From: Corinectria fuckeliana
Taxonomy: Eukaryota; Ascomycota; Sordariomycetes; Hypocreales; Nectriaceae
NCBI GenBank assembly: GCA_019137255.1
Contig: WPDH01000060.1
Location: 372,001-436,000, forward strand
DNA: 64,000 nt
Direction: 5' to 3'
The notes beneath the pieces are model-generated. The model worked only from the letters and a program-made list of their open reading frames with translations, did not search any database and was not told where the DNA came from. Position numbers and translations under genes: made by a program. Below are positions 58,366 to 64,000 of the stretch, in pieces (position 1 is the first letter of the stretch; each line of letters starts with the position of its first letter).

Positions 58366-59668
58366 GTGTCCGGCCCCGACCACACCCACCTCACGCAATT
58401 CCTCAACCCAGAGCCTCGATTTCGCTGAGGCCTGAATATGCCATCTTGGATCGGGTTCAGGTTCGCCCCTTGAGCCCTGTACGAGCATGATCCGCTGTGC
58501 TTGGAACGGGTGGCCACAATGAGTGTTTAATCATCACCGCGACAACCTCGGAGGATTCAACTAGATGCAACTGGAGGATTACACGGATGTACATTGACGT
58601 GATGGATTGGAGGCGACTGGCTGACCAGCCAAAAAAGTGCGACGATACGATGCCTTTGCTATCTGGATGATAGAGTTTTCTGGACGATGTTTTCGGTTCA
58701 TATGTCGACTCAAGAGCGGTCTTGAGGGGGGACAAATTTCTAGTTCAGCAGTCAACTGGGACTCGCACATGCAGAACCACGGATATGCATTGAGTCCCTG
58801 GCATAGAACAGAGACCTATAGTTTTCATATTTGATTGGCTTCTGCTTCTTTTACCGGTAAAAACACAGGTAATCATGCCGATTGACTGCGATACGAAACG
58901 CGATGTCATTTGCTCAGTGGTTTGAAGTTTGATTGGAGGCAGGCTTGATGGAATACGAAATATCCATGCATGGACGTTGATGACTTACATGCGGCTTCAC
59001 GGCGGGAAGTTCTTCCTTACTCCAGGATCGTTTCGCTGACTGTTGCGCAAGACAACAAGGGCTAATTAGCCGGCTGATCATCAGGTCCCAAAATGCCATT
59101 ACCAGCTTTGCACGTTTATTTCCCCAGCATCCATCTCAGCGCGTTGTCGTTGATGAAGGAACGCCTGAATGTAGGTAAGTATTAGACCTAGATAGATAGG
59201 TGTTGGGCCGTGACGCAATGGGGTCTCTCTGGCGAAAGCGGCAAGGCGGCGTGCACAGACCCCTAAAGAGCATTGCAGCAAAACAGTTCGAGTGGCACGT
59301 GTGTGACCCCACTTCCACCGTCAAAATTTCCACTGGCACACTGGTTTTATCGAAAAAAAGTTGCCCGCTCACCAGGCGTTAAACAAACCCCTTGCAACTC
59401 TGCCACCTTCACTGTCTAGCCCGAGTATCTCCAGCTTCATCGTTCATCACAACACGAACATCTCGCCTCGGCGCTCCTATTTGATCTACTATGACCGACG
59501 GCTCGTCGTAGTCCTTGTCGCAACATACCCTTTAGTCCATGTTCTTACCTTAAGCGCCTACCCCCCCCGCGGCTGCGGAGACGAGACCCCGACATCTCGT
59601 CGTTGCCTGAGAGACGCCACCATTCCCAGCGACGAGTACGCACGACCACGCTCGCACTGAGCCACCCG
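58366..59668. other. Intergenic between HAP3 and RRN3
   Basis: No gene supported in 1.3 kb. A CACGTG palindrome lies at 59296-59301, about 370 bp before the RRN3 start. The remainder shows no recognisable structure. Confidence 0.55.
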
Positions 59669-61720
59669 ATGCGACCCTTCACCCCTCAGTCCAGGCCGCT
59701 TTCCGGTCCTGTCCCTAAGATCTTGACACCTGTTCGGTCGATTCTGAAGCCTGCCTCGGTCTTGGGCAGGAGGAAGGCCGACTATGCCGGGCTCAGCGAC
59801 CCGCTCGATGCTCCCGAGAGCCCCAGCAAGCGCCGCAAGGTCTTCTTTGACGATATTCGAAACGTGACTTACGAGGTCGGCAGGAGGACGATGGGTGATG
59901 TGAAGTTGGAGGTCAGGACCGCTCTCGAGGAGCACCTGCGAGGAAACGATGGCCAGTACGATACACTGAAGGAGCTGTTCGCCAGCGATAGGCAGCGCTA
60001 CCTGCCTCCTGTTGGTGAGGAGGACGACACGCTGAAGCCACACGAGCTTCAGGTCTACGTCATGGCACTCAGTGGATGCATCCCCATCCTCAAGGACAGG
60101 GCCTGCAACGGACTAGTTAAGACGATTCTGAAGTGTTCTTGGTTGGGGAGAGATGATGCCTTTGTCAAGGTCTTTACCCACTTCCTGGCCGCCCTGGTCA
60201 GCGCCCAGGGTTCCTACCTATCTCCTGTCCTCGCCATGATGGTTGAGAAATTCTCTGACACTCGAGCCTCGGTCTGGTGTGTACCAGACTTCCCCGAAGT
60301 CAGTCGCGAAGCCATGCGGGACAGGCTGCACTCCACGCTGCAATACCTCCTTCAAATGTTCCCATCTGCCATCCCAGTATTGGAGAACCTCCTCGGCTCG
60401 AAATTCCCCTTCCCCGACGAGTCCATGCGTGTTCACATGGCATATATTCACAACCTTCTGCGAATCAAGAAATACCTTCCTGTCCTGCGTGACGAGGTCC
60501 TCGACCTGATCATCAACCGTGTTGTCAAAATCGACTCCCAAATGCAGGTCGACCTGGAAGACCTGGATGACGACGTGACGGCGGCTGTCATGTACGCCCT
60601 GCGGGATCATTCGCGCGCGGTGGAGTGGGAGGACGACGCAGACGAGATTAGCGACACCGAGTCAGTGGACAGCGACGACGCCGACTTTGACGAGGACGCG
60701 GCGCGAATCAAGTCCATCAAGGGAAGCGTCGAGAAGATGGATGCCGCGCTGGACACGCTCTTTCAGGTCTACACGCCGCATTTCGCGAATCCCGGATCCG
60801 ACGCCGCTTTCGACACGTTTACGATCCTACTGCGCGAGTTCGACCACATGGTCTTGCCCACCTACAAGTCAAGGCACACACAATTCCTCATCTTCCACTT
60901 TGCTCAGATGCACGAGCGACTGACGGATGCGTTCTGCGGCCAGCTCATTGCGACTGCTTTCCAGGGCAACACGCCAAATGTCCTGAAGCAAGCGGCGGCG
61001 GCGTATCTGGCGAGCTTCGTGGCTCGGGGAGCGCACCTTCCGGGACATCTAGTACGAAGCATCTTTGCGCTCCTCATCCACCACCTAGAGCAGTATCGCA
61101 GGAAATACGAGCCTCTGTGTCGAGGACCAGATCTGAAGCGGTTTCACCCATACTACAGCCTTGTCCAGGCGACGTTGTACATCTTTTGTTTCCGATGGCA
61201 AGACCTGATAGTGGGGGCGCCGGAGGATGTTGATCCCGACGATGCCTCGTCGTATATTGGCCAAGAAGTCGACTGGGTCGGGACGTCGAGGAAAGATTTA
61301 TCGGTGCAGATCTTCGGCAAGCTAAACCCTCTCAAGGTGTGTGCGCCTGTCATCGTCGAGGAGTTTGCGAAGCTCGCGCATCGCCTGAACTTCATGTACG
61401 TGTATCCGCTTGTTGAAGGAAACAAGCGGGTGCGCCTGACGCAGTTCCTCTCGTCGACATACGCAACGGGCGGAGCTCTCCGAGACGCTGGGTACGAGGC
61501 GCAGGACGAGAGCTTCCACCAGCTGGACCCGTACTTCCCATTCGACCCATATCAACTACCAGTCAGCAAGCGGTGGCTGGAGAACGATTATGTGAACTGG
61601 AAGGCTGTGCAGGGGCTCAACGCCGAGGACGAGGATGACAGCGACGATGTGGACGACGTGGACGAGGATGATTTAAATGAGGGGACGGCTACGGACAGCG
61701 ACGGCGACGACTACGAATAG
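59669..61720 (+). CDS. RRN3: RNA polymerase I initiation factor Rrn3 (TIF-IA)
   Basis: Rrn3 binds the Rpa43 stalk of RNA polymerase I and makes it competent for rDNA promoters; its activity follows TOR signalling. Single exon of 683 residues, matching the family (Pfam PF05327). The N-terminus MRPFTPQS and a Pro/Ser-rich lead are followed by the HEAT-repeat body: YVMALSGCIPILKDRACNGLVKTILKCSWLGRDDAFVKVFTHFLAALVSAQGSYLSPVLAMMVEKFSD, then FPDESMRVHMAYIHNLLRIKKYLP and the RKYEPLCRGPDLKRFHPYYSLVQATLYIFCFRW block. An acidic insertion (about residues 315-350) and a C-terminal acidic tail are typical. ATG 59669 is the first in frame; the frame remains open upstream without an ATG, so an extra 5' exon cannot be excluded. 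Confidence 0.95.
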   Translation: MRPFTPQSRPLSGPVPKILTPVRSILKPASVLGRRKADYAGLSDPLDAPESPSKRRKVFFDDIRNVTYEVGRRTMGDVKLEVRTALEEHLRGNDGQYDTLKELFASDRQRYLPPVGEEDDTLKPHELQVYVMALSGCIPILKDRACNGLVKTILKCSWLGRDDAFVKVFTHFLAALVSAQGSYLSPVLAMMVEKFSDTRASVWCVPDFPEVSREAMRDRLHSTLQYLLQMFPSAIPVLENLLGSKFPFPDESMRVHMAYIHNLLRIKKYLPVLRDEVLDLIINRVVKIDSQMQVDLEDLDDDVTAAVMYALRDHSRAVEWEDDADEISDTESVDSDDADFDEDAARIKSIKGSVEKMDAALDTLFQVYTPHFANPGSDAAFDTFTILLREFDHMVLPTYKSRHTQFLIFHFAQMHERLTDAFCGQLIATAFQGNTPNVLKQAAAAYLASFVARGAHLPGHLVRSIFALLIHHLEQYRRKYEPLCRGPDLKRFHPYYSLVQATLYIFCFRWQDLIVGAPEDVDPDDASSYIGQEVDWVGTSRKDLSVQIFGKLNPLKVCAPVIVEEFAKLAHRLNFMYVYPLVEGNKRVRLTQFLSSTYATGGALRDAGYEAQDESFHQLDPYFPFDPYQLPVSKRWLENDYVNWKAVQGLNAEDEDDSDDVDDVDEDDLNEGTATDSDGDDYE

Positions 61721-62396
61721 AATGAGGCCGTGACGTTGGCATGTCCTGCTGTCTGATTCTTGAGGGGCATCAGCGAGGCGTTTACGGGGGGGTTGATTTG
61801 GACCTGGAATTGGAACTGGAATTGGAACTGGAATTGGAATTGGAATCACTGAGATACTTGTGGCATACAGACTCATCTTAGAGAGAGTTGTAAAGAGACT
61901 CATGATGATGGACCGGAAAGTAAAAGCTAAGAAAGAACATTTGAACCACATTTGGTATACCTCTGCTTGCACTCAATTCGTCACGAAATAACATGTCACG
62001 GAAAGGCAGAAGGCCTGGGACGGCGACTAAATAGATAAGACGTCAGCCCGCCTGTGCGAAAACCCGTGCCGCAGTGGCTTACTACTGAAGTGCTATACAC
62101 TAGAAGGCTGGCTGCCGGAGGAGCAGAAAACCCGATCGGCTTGGAGTCGCGAGTGCTGACTACTACTACCCCAAGACCTTCCAAAACCTCCACCGACATC
62201 AGGAGAGTCTTGCGTCCGCGCCGCCATCTGGAATCCCCCGTCGAGCTCATTTACTACTGCTACGATTACTACCGCCAGTTTCAATCTCCGTCCATCCTCT
62301 GGCCAGAAAGCCCTTGCGCGCCAATTCCCCCTCCTCCCCCTTCCCCGGGCGATCGGCCGCAGCCCACTTCACACTCAGTATGACGGCAGGGCGTGC
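61721..62396. other. Intergenic between RRN3 and the bZIP-like gene
   Basis: No gene supported. It contains a hexamer repeat near its 5' end. The remainder should hold the promoter of the bZIP-like gene. Confidence 0.55.
61803..61846. repeat. GGAATT/GGAACT hexamer repeat
   Basis: About seven units alternating GGAATT and GGAACT lie just downstream of the RRN3 stop. It is a microsatellite in the probable 3' UTR, with the opposite strand reading as AATTCC/AGTTCC. Confidence 0.8.
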
Positions 62397-63978
62397 ATGA
62401 CATCATCTCGCGATACAGCAGCCATGGCGACGGATGCGGCGGATGAGTCGGACGACGTGCGGCCGTCGTTTGCGACGTTCTGGAAGAAGACGAAGCAGGT
62501 GCTGCACGGGAACCGCGTCGAGTTTGTGCAGCAGGACGGGAAGCAGCAGAGCCACGAGGATGTGCAGCAGCAGCAGCAGAGCAGCGAGTGTAAGTAACAG
62601 CCGGGTCTTTTCCCTCCCCCTTCCCTTCCCTCCTTCAAACAATTTCTTCCGCAAGGAGCCGAAAAGCAAAAACAAGAACAAGAACAAAAAACGCTGATGG
62701 AAACCTCGAACGCGCTCCCAGCCCCAGAAGCCGGCAGCGAAAGCTCCCCGCCCAAGCCGCTCACGGCCAGCGAAAAGGCCAAGCTTCGCCGAGCGCAGGT
62801 GCGGCGGGCGCAGGTGCAGCACCGCCAGCGCAAGGCCGAGTACGTCAAGCAGCTGGAGCTCGACGTGTCGCACTTCCGCGAGCTGATTGCGCTGACCGAG
62901 GGCGAGGCGCGTGACATTGGCAAGGATAATGAGGCGATGAGGGCGCGGCTGCAGCTCCTCGGCATCAGCATATCGGCGGCGGCGCAACCGCAACCGCCAC
63001 TGCAGCTGACAACGGCGACGACGACGCCGATGGAGGGCATCGAGGCCCAGATCGATAGCTTGCTGGATCCGAACCAGCCGGCTGTGGGCTTGCCGCAACT
63101 CGATAACTTGCCGAAGCTCGACGACTTGCCGCACCAGCAGCAGCAACCGCAGCAAACGACCGACTTGTTCGCGGATATCAACATCGACGACATCGTCGTC
63201 ACGCTCAAGAAGGACGAGAAACTGCGCACCCCGGTCTTTAGCATCCGCTCCAACTCTAGCAACTCGAGTTCCGGCAACCCGAGCCCCGGCAACCCGAGTC
63301 CCAGCAACATGACAAGCCCGCCAACGAGCGAAGGGGACTTGCAGCTCTCGTCGGATCAGGAACAGATGGCCATCAACTTTATCCTGTCGTGAGTACTACT
63401 ACCTTCGCCCTTGACCTTACCCGCAATACTAACACCAAAACTCCCACCCAAGACTCGAGCATATCTGCTGGGACCACTTCTGGCTCGGAGACTATCCCAA
63501 CCACCAATACGTGTCCAACCAGGCCAAGGGCCACACCCTCATGGCCTCGACCTTCCTGATGGCCAGCGCCCCCGAGTCCGTCTACATGGGCCGCAAGAAG
63601 ATCTCCAGCGCCTCCCAGTGCGACACCCGCCGCGCCCTCGGCTTCAACTACCGCACCCCGGCCGTCTACTACGAGTGGCCGGCGCCGCGCATCTCCCTCG
63701 CCTCCCTGCACGGGCTGGCGTCGTCGCTCGGCCTGGGCGACAAGGAGGTGACGCCCGTCCAGGCCTGGTTCGAGCTCGCCGGCCGCTACCCGACCGAGGT
63801 GCTGCTGGACGCCCAGCGGCTCCATGCGCTGAGCCGCGAGCTCAACGGCGTGGTCAAGTGCAAGGTGTTCGGCGCCTGGATGGACAGGGGCGCCTTTGAA
63901 AGCGTCGTGGCCAGGGTTCTAGATTCCACTTTAGAGGGGATGATGGCCACCACCACCATGCTTGAGCAGGACGAGTGA
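62397..63978 (+). CDS. Atypical bZIP-type transcription factor, fungal-specific (three exons)
   Basis: Exons 62397-62589, 62659-63388 and 63453-63978 give 482 residues. The bZIP region is in exon 2: basic stretch KLRRAQVRRAQVQHRQRKAEYVKQLE, then heptads LDVSHFRELIALTEGEARDIGKDNEAMRARL. In aligned bZIPs this basic region has N-x7-R; here the invariant Asn position is Val and the Phe position is His, so DNA contact may differ. A Gln- and Pro-rich middle is followed by a well-conserved C-terminal region (LEHICWDHFWLGDYPNHQ... and DTRRALGFNYRTPAVYYEWPAPRISLASLHGLA) of unknown function. The intron 1 acceptor is GGAG, because the CAAG acceptor three bases earlier creates a stop at the join. DNA binding is inferred from fold; a role is unknown. 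Confidence 0.8.
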
Positions 63979-64000
63979 TGGCTAAAGATTAGGTTGGCCG

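Noticed and set aside
1..64000. Secondary-metabolite cluster, CRISPR array, mating-type locus or rDNA
   Set aside because: No polyketide or peptide synthetase, cytochrome P450, mating-type box, array of spaced repeats or rRNA was found; the genes are mostly housekeeping.

Overview
The window is nuclear DNA of a filamentous ascomycete, most probably a Sordariomycete. The evidence is short GT-AG introns (mostly 50-110 nt), proteins of fungal type (Trs65, Sld3, Rrn3, Kel3, Hap3, an Htf1-type homeodomain factor, an OTT_1508-like deaminase), and GC-rich coding DNA interleaved with gene-poor spacers. I cannot name the species. Exon models were built by hand from splice-site consensus and frame continuity; for every complete spliced model the summed exon length is divisible by three.

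Layout. 0-6.6 kb: 3' part of PEX1 (+), facing a MET22/HAL2-type bisphosphate nucleotidase (-) whose 5' flank holds a poly-G run with two Ns, then a two-exon OTT_1508-like deaminase (-). 7.5-12.6 kb: five-exon CHD1 remodeler (-). 14.5-16.6 kb: RLI1/ABCE1 (+). 17.4-20 kb: PRP40 (-), divergent from TRS65 (+, 20.5-22.4 kb). 22.6-25.6 kb: SLD3 (-). 28.0-29.8 kb: homeobox factor resembling conidiation regulator Htf1 (-), with a spacer of about 9.8 kb upstream in which I support no gene. 39.7-42.4 kb: HAD phosphatase of Gpp/Dog type (-) and pyroglutamyl peptidase I (+). 42.8-43.1 kb: a 56-residue Cys-containing protein in two small exons. 43.6-53.1 kb: a compact block of KEL3 (-), TGS1 (-), GRH1 (+), OST2 (-), a TMEM14 protein (+) whose first coding exon is only the ATG, CMC2 (-) and prefoldin subunit 2 (+). 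53.1-57.4 kb: a spacer/leader with one doubtful ORF locus. 57.4-64 kb: HAP3 (+), RRN3 (+) and an atypical bZIP-like protein (+).

Most genes are single-copy housekeeping functions: peroxisome import, chromatin, ribosome recycling, splicing, Golgi traffic, replication initiation, glycosylation, respiratory-chain assembly, Pol I transcription. They form no operon-like pathway; order is mostly convergent or divergent pairs, several with short shared promoters (TGS1/GRH1 about 0.4 kb, CMC2/prefoldin about 0.3 kb, PRP40/TRS65 about 0.5 kb). No CRISPR array, secondary-metabolite cluster, recognisable transposon, tRNA or rRNA gene was seen. The points most worth following are the OTT_1508-like deaminase, the bZIP-like protein lacking the invariant asparagine, the one-codon exon, the small Cys protein, the large HTF1 upstream region and the MluI-box/E2F-like sites before SLD3. 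I did not find a convincing undescribed multi-gene system.
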